Source of the DNA: Mactra quadrangularis
Lineage: Eukaryota > Mollusca > Bivalvia > Venerida > Mactridae
Length of the DNA stretch: 64,000 nucleotides
Reading direction: 5' to 3'
Assembly (NCBI GenBank): GCA_025267735.1
Contig: CM046299.1
Coordinates: 29,241,327 to 29,305,326, forward strand
Part shown: positions 46,569 to 58,720 of the stretch, in pieces
How the letters are laid out: the number at the start of each line of letters is the position of its first letter
How positions within the stretch are numbered: the first letter of the stretch is position 1
Position numbers and translations under genes: made by a program
Notes under the pieces: model-generated
Seen by the model: the letters and a program-made list of their open reading frames with translations, nothing else
Told to the model about the DNA's origin: nothing
Databases searched by the model: none

Positions 46569-48245
46569 TGTGTCATCACATTGCTGTTTAAATTATTTAG
46601 TTTTGTGTTATAAATTATGAATAAAATAATAGCATGACAATTTGTAAGGCTTTTGTTTTTGATTATGTGATGTGTTATAAAAGTTTCATAAATAAAGATG
46701 TTTAATATGTGAATGAATTTCAATTGTGTCTCGCATTATCAGTAATAAAATGCTATTGTTGCAAGTTGAACTGATAACATACCAAACATGAGATTCAGAA
46801 TTACAAAAAGTAATAATAGCTGGTAAGTATCTACATTACTGTGTGTTGTTATGTGTCCCTATATAATCACTTATAGGTTAATTATGTAAGGTATGAATTA
46901 AAACATTCAACAAAGAGCAAATCCAGCACACCTGATTTGCAGTGAAGTCAACATTTGGATTTCTTTGCCATGAATTGAAGCTGTAAGATCAGAACACCAG
47001 GTTTGCAATAACAGTATAAAACCAGTACACAGAACTTGGGAACAATTACACATTATGCCACAAATCCCAGTAAAACAAAAAAATATGCGAGTTGTAAATT
47101 ATCATGAACCCAGAGTTGCTAACTCTAGAGAAACGGCTGTGATATATTGGACAGACTGGTTTTTTTTGCCTAGCAAGTGTAATATAAACGCCGATATGGT
47201 GAGTAAACGTGCAAAAACACAATATCAGTCCATTTATGTGTAATATACTTGGCTACTATAAGATGTACAATTATTAATAGATCTTTAAACAGTACAATTC
47301 AGGTGAAATGATAAATTCTTCAATGAACGTGTATTCCTAATAAACTTTTATACATTTTCTGTGAAATTTGTAAGATGTGCTCAGGTCTCGTGCATTTCCG
47401 GTATTCGCTGTAATAGTTCATTCTGAGTGAGCTATGAACTCGCACAATCAATGTACAGTTGGTGAATTTGCACATCAACTGTTCTTGAATATTTTGTTTA
47501 ATAAACAAGGAATTTGTACATTCTTTGTAAAATTGGATTTTATTAAAGAATCTTCAGTTTATTTTAATGAAAATGAAATACATGCACATGTAAGTAAGAT
47601 ACATGGGATCCAATGGACATATTGTAATATTGCCTTTATCATTCGGTTATATGACAAATCATGCAACACTATAATTAAATAAAAATAATAATTCACCCTA
47701 TGCAAGTTAGCATTTATTTCGGAGAGATTCATATACCCTGAACACGCTTTACATTGTTAAACGACATTTTTGGCGATAAAATTTCAAATACTTATATTTT
47801 TAAATTGATTATAATATGTAACTAATGAATAGGATTCCAGAGGTCTGTTTAAATGGTTCAAACTTAATAAACGACAATTTGTATTTTTCATTTCATTCAA
47901 TGTCACAATATTTTACGCCCCATTTCGCCACATAACGTACTTTAGGTACATATAGTAATCCATAATTTCAAGTGAAATCTAATCGGGACAAACCCAATTA
48001 TCTCCCCTGATTATATCTATTAAAGACGGAACAACATATTAATAATACAGGTTCTATTACGTCACAATAAGAAATATTATTATGAAACAAATATACAAAC
48101 ATCAATAAGAATGAATAGTTGTAACCATTCCTGGGGCAGAAATATTTGAAGAGATGTCGCGTGCACTAATTTTCCTACTATTTAGTTAATACTAATTTAT
48201 TTTTACTCGATAATAAATTAAAGTTTTTAAAAGTTAGATGTATCA
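46569..48245. other. AT-rich non-coding stretch
   Basis: Short frames (47055-47243, 47434-47682) have no recognisable features. No exon or repeat is supported. A TTATCTCCCC molluscan-type motif lies near 47999. Confidence 0.4.
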
Positions 48246-48545
48246 CTTTCAATGTTACTTCCTGGTCCTCCAGTACTGAGCTAGTAGGCTACATTTTCTT
48301 GCTGAAAGAATCAATGGGGTATGTTTTGGATGGGATTCGACCCGACGCGGAGCTGGCTATCCAATGATTTCTCCTAGATAAGTCACTTTCGAGCTCACTT
48401 TCGGGTCCCCCAGCACTGAGCTAGTAGGTTTAAGTTTCTTGTTGAAGGAAACAACGGGGTATGTTTTGGATGGGTTTCGAACCAACTCGGAGCTGGCTAT
48501 CCAATGATTATTGATCCAACGTCCTAGCCGCTTAGACAGGCCCGC
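48246..48545 (-). repeat. tRNA-derived repeat, family E, tandem pair
   Basis: Two copies lie in tandem (about 48246-48375 and 48376-48545). On the minus strand each has GGATAGCCAGCTCCG, then a B-box-like GGTTCGAAACCC (GGGTCGAATCCC in the other copy), then ACATACCCC and CTACTAGCTCAGT. Only one keeps the upstream head (GTCTAAGCGGCTAGGACGTTGG). A decayed single copy is at 55983-56137. Confidence 0.65.
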
Positions 48546-48591
48546 TCCTTGTTGAACCTGAAAATTTCTACCAATCCTTAATATCTTATTT

Positions 48592-48878
48592 ATTTTATTT
48601 ATTGGAGTTAACGCCGTATCAACACAATTAAGGTCATTTCACGACGTCCAGCGCACCTAACCTAGCTTTCCTGGACCATTGTCTATAACCAGTACTCACC
48701 TACCCTTCCACAAGGCCGGAAACTTCTCCATATTATCTAATCAATGGAGGAAAATCGACATTATTGTCAAATTTTCATGGAAGGGTATAACCTCCCCGGG
48801 TGGGATTCGAACCCGCACCCCCTCGGGCACGAGTATCCAAATCCCGACGCGCTACCAACTGCGCTATCGACCCGGGTT
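48592..48878 (-). repeat. tRNA-derived SINE, family A, second full-length copy
   Basis: Reads on the minus strand as CCCGGGTCGATAGCGCAGTT, then the B box GGTTCGAATCCC, the conserved body, and the tail ACGGCGTTAACTCCAATAAA. It aligns end to end with 6045-6335 and keeps intact A and B boxes. Confidence 0.85.
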
Positions 48879-48879
48879 C

Positions 48880-49685
48880 CCTTAATATCAACACAAAACA
48901 AGAGGCCCCCTAATGTTTATGGATAAATAAATGTTTTAAGTTTCAAAATCGGCCGTTCTTGGATAAATTGGTATGATATGCGCATTGATTGCAATTTCTA
49001 TGTATGCACGGGACTTCATGTGTATTCTTTCAGATTTTCTATATAAAATGAGATCAATTTCTGCATTTTGTGTGAAGAATGTAACTTTAATATGCACTGT
49101 AGTTCTCTATTAATTTATAGTTTATACGTCCTCTATTAATTGTCCATATTCTCAATCACTGTTCGTTTTATGTAAAATATATACATGGAATTCGCACGTT
49201 CTCAATAAATGAGATATACGCCCATCGGTTGTGTATTTTGTGTGATTTTTTTGTATATGCACGGGACATGCGGTACTCATATATTTTTTTGTTCAAGTAA
49301 TACGATTTCCACCTCAAATGATTTCCTGAATGAAGTAATATTATGTTTATATACCCAGGTCCTAGTGCGACTTCCAATCACGCTGCATTCAATTTGAATC
49401 CAACTATTTGTTTCGTGTGGAGTCTGAAAATCTGCTTTTGACTCACACAATCAATGTTAAATTAGTATAATATACATATCTTGAAACTGTTGGGTTGGTA
49501 CCGTAATGTAAAACGGGATCACATTGTAACATCAAATATTTTTTCCGGATGATATCTGAAATAAGTCACGACAGTTACACATTTGTGTTTTTATTTGTAT
49601 TATACTTACCTCTATGTATCATTCTGAATTAAAATATAGAACTATTTCTACGCACATTCTCTCGCCCATAAATAAGTCTGTCAGA
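48880..49685. other. AT-rich non-coding stretch
   Basis: No supported feature in this stretch. Confidence 0.4.
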
Positions 49686-49734
49686 GAAGATGCTTAATTC
49701 AGCAGCATGTTCAGTTACCTTGAACGTACCAAAA

Positions 49735-49880
49735 CGTTCCGTAACGGAACTGTCGGAACAACTCAACCCATAGACAACTCAACCCGAGACAACTCAATCT
49801 CGTACTAACGGATTGAGTTGTCCTAATTTTGAGTTGAGTATTGCACCTGTTGAGTTGTCTTCAGGTTGAGTTCTCCCGTA
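49735..49880. repeat. Cluster of inverted CAACTCAA words
   Basis: ACAACTCAACC or ACAACTCAATC appears three times (about 49758-49801), followed by inverse words GATTGAGTTGT, TTGAGTTGAG, TTGAGTTGTC and GGTTGAGTTCTC up to about 49873. The outer parts CCGTAACGGAAC and CCGTATCCGTAACG also recur. The region can fold into alternative hairpins. Confidence 0.7.
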
Positions 49881-50184
49881 TCCGTAACGTTTGTTAACAG
49901 CAGTTACTGAACGCGGGACTGGTAAAAATCATAACATCTTTAAAGGTGTGAATTGCTAGACCCAGCTAGGCTTATGTACATGACTAAACTACTGAAGAGT
50001 TAACATACAAACAAAACCAACATGAAAATAGTCGCCAGTCTATGATAATATGTTGATCGATTTGGTAGAGTGAATGTGTTTTTGTGTAGTAACATATTTT
50101 TTATGAAAAAAAGTAGTTTGGTGATTACCGAACTAAATTAAATCTTGATTTATATTTTGTATGTCCACATACTCCTTAATTATG

Positions 50185-51022
50185 TATACTCGGCGTCAAT
50201 GAAAACTTATCACCCTACCAACCCTCGCTTTATGATAATAGAAGTGAAGTGAGGTAAAAACTTTACATAGGTCATACTTGGCATACACATGTAGTCATTG
50301 CTGCCAAAAGAAACTAAAATCGATTTACGATGTTCGAGTCCCGGACTGCACATGCAAAATAAGATTTTTTTGTAAGGACAACATGTATCCAAGTAGTTTG
50401 TGTAAATGATTTGTCTCTAACGAGAGTTAGTCGACAGGTTAAGGAAAAACAGCGTATATTCAACTATTGCGATTCAAATGCCACGTTTAGGGGACACTCA
50501 AAGTCACCAAGTTTTGAGCATTGCTGACGCCGGGCTTTCATTTCGTGAGATTGCACGCCGCATAGACTGCTCGCATCAGACAATCATGAATCTGGTAAGG
50601 AGACATAAACAGACAGGTTCGGTGAGAGGTAGGTCACGCCTAGGTCGTGAAAAGGTGACGTCAGGACGTACCGATCGTCGAATTCTCCTGCTGCACGCTA
50701 GGGTGGTGATAGTGTCATGGTATGGGAAGGCATTTCTTGGAGGCACAAGACCCCACTTATTGTATTGCCTGGAACACTTACAGGTCATCGTTACATTAAT
50801 AATATGCTGAGGCCAGTAGTTCTTTCTTTTATTCAGACTGACACCTTTTCGAGGTGGTCTTCTCGGTTTGTGGAGTTGATCCGTTTATGCTTAGATTCCG
50901 TACTTGCAGAGAAAAATCCTTTTTTGTAATATAATATTTAAAATCATGTAAAATTTTTATATTTGTGTTTTCACTTTTTTTAGGTTCATGTAAGTGGTTA
51001 GTTTTCATTGACGCCTAGTATA
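50185..51022 (+). mobile_element. Tc1-like transposon, internally deleted and frameshifted
   Basis: The inverted ends (TACTCGGCGTCAATGAAAAC at 50187 and its inverse ending 51020) are flanked by TA at 50185-50186 and 51021-51022. From 50478 a frame encodes the paired-like helix-turn-helix start of a Tc1 transposase (SIADAGLSFREIARRIDCSH, then GRPR-hook-like GRSRLGRE). The frame then jumps over the missing core directly to a C-terminal catalytic-domain stretch, out of frame (VMVWEGISW, then GHRYINNMLRPVV at about 50712-50830). The element is dead but its ends are well preserved. Confidence 0.85.
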
Positions 51023-51224
51023 TATATCTTGAAGAAGGCTTCTAATCATCTGTTGTACTTACTACATGTATAACATCAATATCCATACTTAATAAACTTT
51101 GATCGCATATTATAATGGACCCCATCTGACATTGATACCTCTGCATTTACTACTCATACAAACAGAATGTAAGTAGAAGTGATCATATGTGAAAAATCAG
51201 GTAGATGTAGATCAAAATATCATA

Positions 51225-51330
51225 AGTCATTGGTCTTGTGGAAGGGTAGGTAAGAAGCCGAGTTCTGATTATAGACAAAGGTCAAGAATTATGTTACATG
51301 AGCTGGCCTCCATAAAATGAAGTTTACTTC
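51225..51330 (+). repeat. Truncated, decayed SINE family A fragment
   Basis: Matches only the 3' body of SINE A: GGAAGGGTAGGTAAGAAGCC, TTATAGACAAAGGTCAAG, then an ATGAGCTGG-like segment. The tRNA-like head is absent. Confidence 0.55.
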
Positions 51331-51522
51331 AGTCTTCATGACATTATACTAAATATAGACATAAATCTATATGGTACATGTATAATTAAAATTTCAACAC
51401 TGTCTTATGGTGATTATAAAGAAAAATACATAAAACAAGAATGGTGTGTGCTAAGAGATATTTTATTTACATGTGTAATTTTAACATTTTTTTTGGCAAT
51501 GAAACCATTACAAAATAATATA

Positions 51523-51774
51523 TACACTGCAATCCAAAAGGTTCTTTATACATTAAATATGAACCTTTTTTAAGTACATTTTGATATACATTTCATGTAG
51601 TTATTAGTTTCACAACTATTATACAGTTGAACATTAACCATCAATTATGTTTATAAGAATTGTAAATATAAAACAAAAGCACTAAATAAAATGTGTCTGC
51701 AATAATTTTTCAAGAAAACAAGTAGGAGAAAATATCAACTATTACATGTATATAAACTTTTGGACCCCATTTAT
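51523..51774. mobile_element. Decayed second copy of the mariner-type MITE
   Basis: Starts after TA with CACTGCAATCCAAAAGGTTC and ends with AAACTTTTGGACCCCAT. The interior shares ATTAGTTT-ACAAC, ATACAGTT, AATGTGTCTGCA and AGAAAATAT segments with 509-760. Confidence 0.75.
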
Positions 51775-51934
51775 GTTATCAAGAATGGCAATGGATTGAC
51801 TAAGTTGCAAAACTTAAAAGAACAAAATAAGTCATAAAAAATGTTTCAAGTGAAGTGAAACACTAGAAATTGTTAAAAAACCATGCAAGAATTACATCAA
51901 GTTAGATTTAATGTAACACACTAGCAACACAGCA

Positions 51935-53790
51935 AAGGAGATGAAACACACTAGAAATTCATTAACAATTATGAAACATACTAGAAACACTTTGAGTGAA
52001 CAGAGACACACTAGAAACACTTTGAGTGAACAGAGACAGACTAAAAACACATTGAGTGAACTGAAACACACTAGAAACACTTTCAGTGAACTGAAACACA
52101 CTCAAAACACATTGAGTGAACTGAAACACACTAGAAACACATTATGTGAACTGAAACACACTAAAAACACATTGAGTGAACTGAAACACACTAGAAACAC
52201 TTTCAGTGAACTGAAACACACTAGAAACACAATTAGTGAACTGAAACACACTAGAAACACTTTCAGTGAACTGAAACACACTAGAAACACTTTCAGTGAA
52301 CTGAAACACACTAGAAACACTTTCAGTGAACTGAAACACACTAGAAACACTTTCAGTGAACTGAAACACACTAGAAACACTTTCAGTGAACTGAAACACA
52401 CTAGAAACACATTATGTGAACTGAAACACACTAGAAACACAATTAGTGAACTGAAACACACTAGAAACACATGATGTGAACTGAAACACACTAGAAACAC
52501 ATTAATTGAACTGAAACACACTAGAAACACATTAAGTGAACTGAAACACACTAGAAACACATTCAGTGAACTGAAACACACTAGAAACACATTAAGTGAA
52601 CTGAAACACACTAGAAACACTTTCAGTGAACTGAAACACACTAGAAACACTTTCAGTGAACTGAAACACACTAGAAACACATTAAGTGAACTGAAACACA
52701 CTAGAAACACATTAAGTGAACTGAAACACACTAGAAACACATTATGTGAACTGAAACACACTACAAACACATCTAGTTAACTTAAACACACTAGAAACAC
52801 ATTAAGTGAACTGAAACACACTAGAAACACAATTAGTGAACTGAAACACACTAGAAACACATGATGTGAACTGAAACACACTAGAAACACATTAATTGAA
52901 CTAAAACACACTAGAAACACATTAAGTGAACTGAAACACACTAGAAACACAATTAGTGAACTGAAACACACTACAAACACATCTAGTTAACTTAAACACA
53001 CTAGAAACACATTAAGTGAACTGAAACACACTAGAAACACATTAAGTGAACTGAAACACACTAGAAACACATTAAGTGAACTGAAACACACTATAAACAC
53101 ATCTAGTTAACTGATACACACTAGAAACACATTAAGTGAACTGAAACACACTAGAAACACATGAGGTGAACTGAAACACTCTATAATCACATTGAGTGAA
53201 CTGAAACTTACTAGAAACACATTAAGAGAACTGAAACTTACTAGAAACACATTAAGAGAACTGAAACACACTAGAAACACATTAAGTGAACTGAAACACA
53301 CTACAAACACATCTAGTTAACTTAAACACACTAGAAACACATTAAGTGAACTGAAACTCACTAGAAACACATTAAGTGAACTGAAACACACTAGAAACAC
53401 ATTATGTGAACTGAAACACACTAGAAACACATTAAGTGAACTGAAACACACTAGGAACACTTTGAGTGAACTGAAACACGCAAGAAACACATTAAGTGAA
53501 CTGAAACACACTAGAAACACAATTAGTGAACTGAAACACACTAGAAACACATTAAGTGAACTGAAACACACTAGAAACACATTAAGTGAACTGAAACACA
53601 CTATAAACACATCTAGTTAACTGAAACACACTAGAAACACATTAAGTGAACTGAAACACACTAGAAACACATGAGGTGAACTGAAACACTCTATAATCAC
53701 ATTGAGTGAACTGAAACTTACTAGAAACACATTAAGAGAACTGAAACACACTAGAAACACATTAAGTGAACTGAAACACACTAGAAACGA
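51935..53790 (+). repeat. 30-bp minisatellite, about 62 units
   Basis: Unit CTGAAACACACTAGAAACAC followed by ATTAAGTGAA, with a strict 30-bp period. A marker variant (ACATCTAGTTAACTTAAAC) recurs at about 52770, 52980, 53100, 53310 and 53610, spacings that are multiples of 30 bp. The left part is enriched in a TTTCAGTGAA variant. Because 30 is divisible by 3, both strands keep long repeated frames (for example 51941-52474 plus, 52102-52770 minus), with no sign of coding. Confidence 0.95.
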
Positions 53791-55982
53791 ATTGATTCAA
53801 ACTGTTTTACAAACTTTTATTTATAGTCAGGTACTATATATTACAACAGTTAACATAAGCTACGAATAGCTATTAGCTGAGTGAGCTGAAACACACTAGA
53901 AACACAGGAAGTGAGATTAAACTCACTAGAAACACATTAAGTGAACTAAAATACACTAAAGAAACCCCCTGAGACAAACTAGAAATCAATGAAGTGAGCT
54001 AAAACACTCTTGAAATTTACTGAATGAGTTTAAAAATTAGCTGACAAATACCAACTAGAATATACAAAATGATATAAAATATGCTAAGAATTATTTAAAT
54101 GAGCTTACATCCAAACATTAATTAATAAAGCAATTGAAACACACTTGGAGCGACAGGAACTGGACACACTTTGTATGACTGAAGTAGTTTGAGAGAATAG
54201 ACTGTATCTGGAATTCAAATACTTAGGTTTTCCCCTCCGGTACGAACAAACTTTTACCGTTACAATGAAAACAGGTGTACAAAGAACAATAGGATTTAAT
54301 CCGTATTTTGTGCTTTTACTGTGTAACGAACTTTGTTTGTACCGCCTGTGCACGGAAAGAAAAACGCATTCCGGATTACGTCTATTCTTATAATACAAGT
54401 AAAAATAAATCACTCATTCTTATAATTTCAACATCTTACAGCATTTTAACCCTGTCAAATATGGACATAAAGAAATGAAACTAACTCTGATCTTGAGTAT
54501 GTGTTAAGCTTGACTTAAAAAAAAGTTATCTTGCATTGATAAATATTTCAAGCATGCTTTTCATGTAACTGATCAGTTGTGCACTTCATTCTGGTAGTGC
54601 TCAAATAATTTTACACTATGTTAACACTTAGAATAGTTAGTAATATTTTTCACAGTTTACTCTCATTATATAGAATGGCTTGAATAGTGTAGTAGATATT
54701 TCTGATGATTTAACATTTTCCAACAAATACTAGACATCTGAGGTTGACACTATATCAGTTTGTCATAGATGAATCCAAACAGATGTTTTCTAAGTACATG
54801 TATCTAGGATTTTAACTAATTTGAATTCTCCCTCTACAATCTGAAACCATAAACAAAAATAAACTTAACCAAAAATTCAGAAATAAAAAATATACTTATA
54901 AATTGTTAAAAACTATATAAAATCAATGACATATTTACCACAAACCAGAAGCTGTATATTTATGCATTAAAATCAATTAGGTTTTACAAAAATATAGAAG
55001 TCTACTTTTCATTACATCAGTAGTAAACAACAAATGTGGGGTTTACAAATGTAATTGTATTATAGTGTTTAAGTTTCATGCTAAATTGCACTTTCACCAA
55101 CCTGAATCCTTCTAATTAAGCTAATAGTAAGTATCATTTAATCTTACTGAGCAGAATTTTGATTATTCTATTTTGATCATGGACCCCTAATCCCAATGAG
55201 AGTATTCCACCACTAGATCATAAATCCTAACTGGTCAGACTAAAGCAGATGCAAATCAATGAATCTTAGGTTCAACAACTAGGTGGGACCTACATGGAGT
55301 TTGGTCTTGAAATGAATACATTCTACTGTCACACTCAAATCTACCTGTAACCTCTGTATCAAGCAACCACTACTGAATGTTCATGCTTGGTACTGAATAA
55401 AATTGTGTTATGAAATCTAAAACTCTCCTCTGTTAACAGTTATGGGACTACTTACCACCCCTATTTAACAGAAAAATTAGGGCAAGAAATAATGTTTCTA
55501 TGATGTTGCAGGGTGACAAGGCAGTAATTACAAGAAACTTAAAACATAAGGAAACCAACCCCATACATTAAATAATATGTACGTTTAATGAAACATACTA
55601 GCATAATGTTGTACATCCAAGATAAATGTAGATTTTTACCAGTAATACAGTTGTGTCCTTAACTGAACAGTTTTCACTTCAGCTAAACTAATCCACTGTT
55701 TTACTTTGATTGTCTTGAAATAGATGGAATGTGGTTTAGAGCTTTAAATAGAAAAAAAAGAAAATTTATATAAATTCATCAAATTCTATCAGTTAAATAG
55801 CTCATGGACTTCTCCATACTTATATTAAAATCCACATTACAGAAATAGGCATTTTTTATAGCGAAATCTATCATACAAACTTTATTTAACAAATACTGTA
55901 TCCAAATAAAGTTCATTGCATCATACTTTTTTATTATTAACTATTTAAATTTGATTGTTAACTTCTTACAACTTAGATTAAT
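53791..55982. other. AT-rich non-coding stretch
   Basis: Degenerate 30-bp units persist to about 54000. Around 54238-54344 a small inverted pair (CGGTACGAACAAA / TTTGTTTGTACCG) suggests a MITE relic. No gene is supported; the 102-codon frame at 54105-54413 (-) overlaps that relic. Confidence 0.4.
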
Positions 55983-56137
55983 CACTTTTGAGTCCACACC
56001 CTGGTTTCCTAGTACTGAGCTAGTAGGATAAAGTTTGCTCGAGGAAACAACCAAATAGGTTTAGAATGGGATTCAAACTAAAAGGGATATGACTATCCAT
56101 TGATCTAAAGTCCAACGTTGTAACCACTCGGCCATGC
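55983..56137 (-). repeat. tRNA-derived repeat, family E, decayed copy
   Basis: Shares TACTGAGCTAGTAGGATAAA, the GAGGAAACAACC segment, ATGGGATTCAAAC (B-box remnant, inverse) and GACTATCCATTGATC with 48246-48545. Confidence 0.6.
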
Positions 56138-57089
56138 TTGCTGCATTATACTATGTGTAACATATTCAAATTGGAAATTATAAAATCAAACTGCATGTGT
56201 ACTAGCCTCACTAATGAATTATGGAGAGTGAATATGCTGCTCCCAAAAAGACACTTGAGTACAAATTTAAAAAATCAACTATGATAATAATAATACCTTT
56301 CTTTATCTTTAATTTTAAATTTTTTAAAGCTTTGTATCCATTGAGACCATGTATTATATCTATGTTACTTAGCCAACCATTGGTATTATTTTGTATTACT
56401 TTACATGTACAGTATATCATTTGTCTGAAAAGAAATAAAACATATTTTTTTACATATAATACAATAAAGACAAAAATATTAAGACTTGATAATTGAAAAG
56501 AGTTTGTTTATGGTTACATAGATACAGTATTTAATGTGTATTACTGTAAAGCAAGGTATGGTGGAGCATAGTACATATTATAACTTGCCACAGGGCTCAA
56601 ACATGCAACCTGTAAGGTAAGAATGCTCAAATTACTAAGGCAACTGATCTTATCAATATCATAGACCATAAAATCTAATGGGAAAGCATGCAGACGACAG
56701 AATAAAGCTGTCAAAAATCAACGTTTAGAACATATTTTCCATTAGTCCTATACATAAAACCCTCCGTAACTTATTTTTCATTTGGACATTGCTTCTGTTA
56801 CGTAGGGTCTTATCGACTTCCATACAGGTTGATGTAGCAGAATGCGCAGGGATTCCCTCGCGCGACAAAAGCGAGCATTATTCAATATTTTTCAAAAATA
56901 ATTTTGTTTTACCCATTCCTAACACTAATAAACACATTTATCTAGCATATTACAACATAAGATATAAAATAACCAACCTTATTTTGTAGAATTAATCCAT
57001 TGTTTCCGTAACTCAAAACTCCAGACTTTCGTTTTGAATACTTCTAACACTAAAGTTCGATTAGGCCGTAACCGATACCGGACTGGTCA
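56138..57089. other. AT-rich non-coding stretch
   Basis: Frames at 56211-56420 (-), 56221-56496 (+) and 56789-56989 (+) have no recognisable features. No repeat structure is supported. Confidence 0.4.
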
Positions 57090-57299
57090 TGATAAACGCC
57101 ACACAATCCGTTTGGAATCCGGATTACAAATTCAAAACATTTGTACTTAACATTTTTTCCGTCGTCGTTGAAACAAAATTACTTTCTAACAATTTTATTA
57201 ACACAATAATACTTGCATTTAGCTATATTTTTTGTCTCCCGAAAATTAAGAATAATCAAATTTGTAATCCGGATTGGTACGACTAAATGGCGTTTATCA
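57090..57299. mobile_element. 210-bp MITE abutting the retrotransposon
   Basis: Perfect 12-bp ends TGATAAACGCCA (57090-57101) and the inverse (57288-57299) enclose a second perfect inverse pair, AATCCGGATTACAAATT (57116-57132) and its inverse (57259-57275). AT-rich centre, no coding capacity; the frame at 57089-57286 is a chance frame through it. Confidence 0.75.
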
Positions 57300-57300
57300 G

Positions 57301-57580
57301 TGTTGTGTCGCTAGATCCTAATGACTGAGAGTTGTGCATCGGGCCCATTTACCTCATGGTTTCTGACCTGATCAGGGGAAGTAACTCTTCCGTCACGGTT
57401 TTAGGGCGGAGCTTAAGAGGCGCTTTGTGGATGACCACAAAGCGTCTCCGATTGCATTCTAGTTCTAGACGTTGAGCCTACCGGTCGACTCGCTGAGAAA
57501 CTAACACGCTAAAGACAATTCTAAGGACAGGTAACATTCCCTGAAATAGATTAAGACCTTATTGTACACGGACACTTTAT
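57301..57580 (+). mobile_element. Probable 5' LTR of the Gypsy-type retrotransposon
   Basis: The segment lies directly upstream of a primer-binding-site-like TTGGCGACGAGGAT. It could start at TGTTGTGTCG (57301), immediately after the MITE, and end near ACACGGACA (about 57574) or just before the PBS. It holds a strong hairpin with 14-bp stem and 4-base loop (57417-57448, GAGGCGCTTTGTGG / CCACAAAGCGTCTC). The 3' LTR lies beyond the window, so both boundaries are inferred. Confidence 0.45.
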
Positions 57581-57595
57581 TGGCGACGAGGATTT
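57580..57595 (+). other. Putative tRNA primer-binding site
   Basis: TTGGCGACGAGGAT starts with the TGG expected to pair with the CCA end of a tRNA primer, and lies upstream of the gag frame. Which tRNA is used cannot be decided by eye. Confidence 0.45.
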
Positions 57596-58720
57596 TTGGT
57601 GATAGTTCCCACAATTTGGTCAGTTAAACGGCTAACAAATTCAGCAACTTGGGTTTGATTTCCCGCCATTCTCGCGTTCTCGTTTGCAGAATTTGAGGCT
57701 TTAGACCTTATCATTTGTTAGCAATTTACTTTGCAAGGTAATTTTTTCGAGTTTATCTGGCATATGCATGCCAAAGTAGTGGTTTAGCACCCACGAATCA
57801 GAAAAAATTACACATTTCAAGGGAATTGAAGGTCCGTGCAAGTCACGTGACCTTACAGCTGGATTCGTCCCTAGAAATTTCGCCCTGTACCTAAATTATT
57901 GTTTTTTTCAGTCAAGTTAATTTGTTTTGTTGTTGTTTTAGGCCAATATAGGCAAAATAATTGCTGTTTGTCTGGGCTTTGAAACTTAAGTGCAACAATT
58001 TGTCATAAATTAACTTAAAACCAACTTGGTTGTTTATTTGTGCTTGAGTGACTCTTATAGGGTCCATCAGCACAACAGTTTCAGACTGAAAGCAGTAATT
58101 TCCATGCAATTATATAAGGACTTTTAGTTCTTGACTATTGTGTAAAGTGATAGGTACTTTTTAATTTATATTAAATAATTTTTGATTTAATTGGACTTAT
58201 AGTTCAATAATTTGATCATTATTATTTATTTCATAAATAAGGGCGTTAGTCTAGCTGGTACATTTTGGATCGGGAGTGAGTGGACTTATAGTTCTACATT
58301 CCTATTCATTACTAGTCTGTTTTTGATCTTGTCTGTAAGAAATTCTATTTCTACATTAAATATTCAAAAACTGAATCATTTGTTACTGCTATTGAACTTT
58401 TAGTTCAATATTTTGGTATCAAATTAAGAGCTTAAATCCAGCTTGTCTTATATTTCGTGTGAGTTTGTGGACTTGTAGTTCTATTTTTCTTACTCACTGT
58501 TTGTTTTCGATATTGAGTGCTAGGACTTTTAGTTCGGTACTCATTTGAATACAATTGTTCATAGCTAGTTACCTTGGTCAGTCTGTTATACGAAACAAAT
58601 AACTTTCTATTATTATATACATTGGTTTTCTGGGTCTTTTCTTTGTACATTAGGCTTTACGCAAATATTATTTCAGCTATTTGACAGTATTTATATATTG
58701 TTTACACCCCATCAAACAAA
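57596..58720 (+). promoter_or_regulatory. Retrotransposon 5' leader with six GGACTTATAGTTC motifs
   Basis: The 1.1-kb leader between PBS and gag contains a 13-base quasi-palindrome, GGACTTATAGTTC or a close variant, at 58118, 58193, 58282, 58394, 58469 and 58523. Each could form a 5-bp stem with a 3-nt loop in RNA. It may be involved in packaging, translation or transcription; function is not known. There is no long frame in this region. Confidence 0.65.

Noticed and set aside
50478..50810. Functional Tc1 transposase or domesticated helix-turn-helix gene
   Set aside because: The frame fuses the N-terminal helices to an out-of-frame C-terminal piece and the catalytic core is missing; it is an internally deleted element with preserved ends.
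51941..52770. 177- and 222-codon frames on opposite strands
   Set aside because: They mirror the 30-bp minisatellite (period divisible by 3); no start context, domain or splice evidence.
31920..53790. CRISPR-like array of 25-30-bp repeats
   Set aside because: Units are directly adjacent with no unique spacers and the context is eukaryotic.
57089..57286. 65-codon open frame before the retrotransposon
   Set aside because: It lies wholly inside a MITE with inverted ends and has no gene features.
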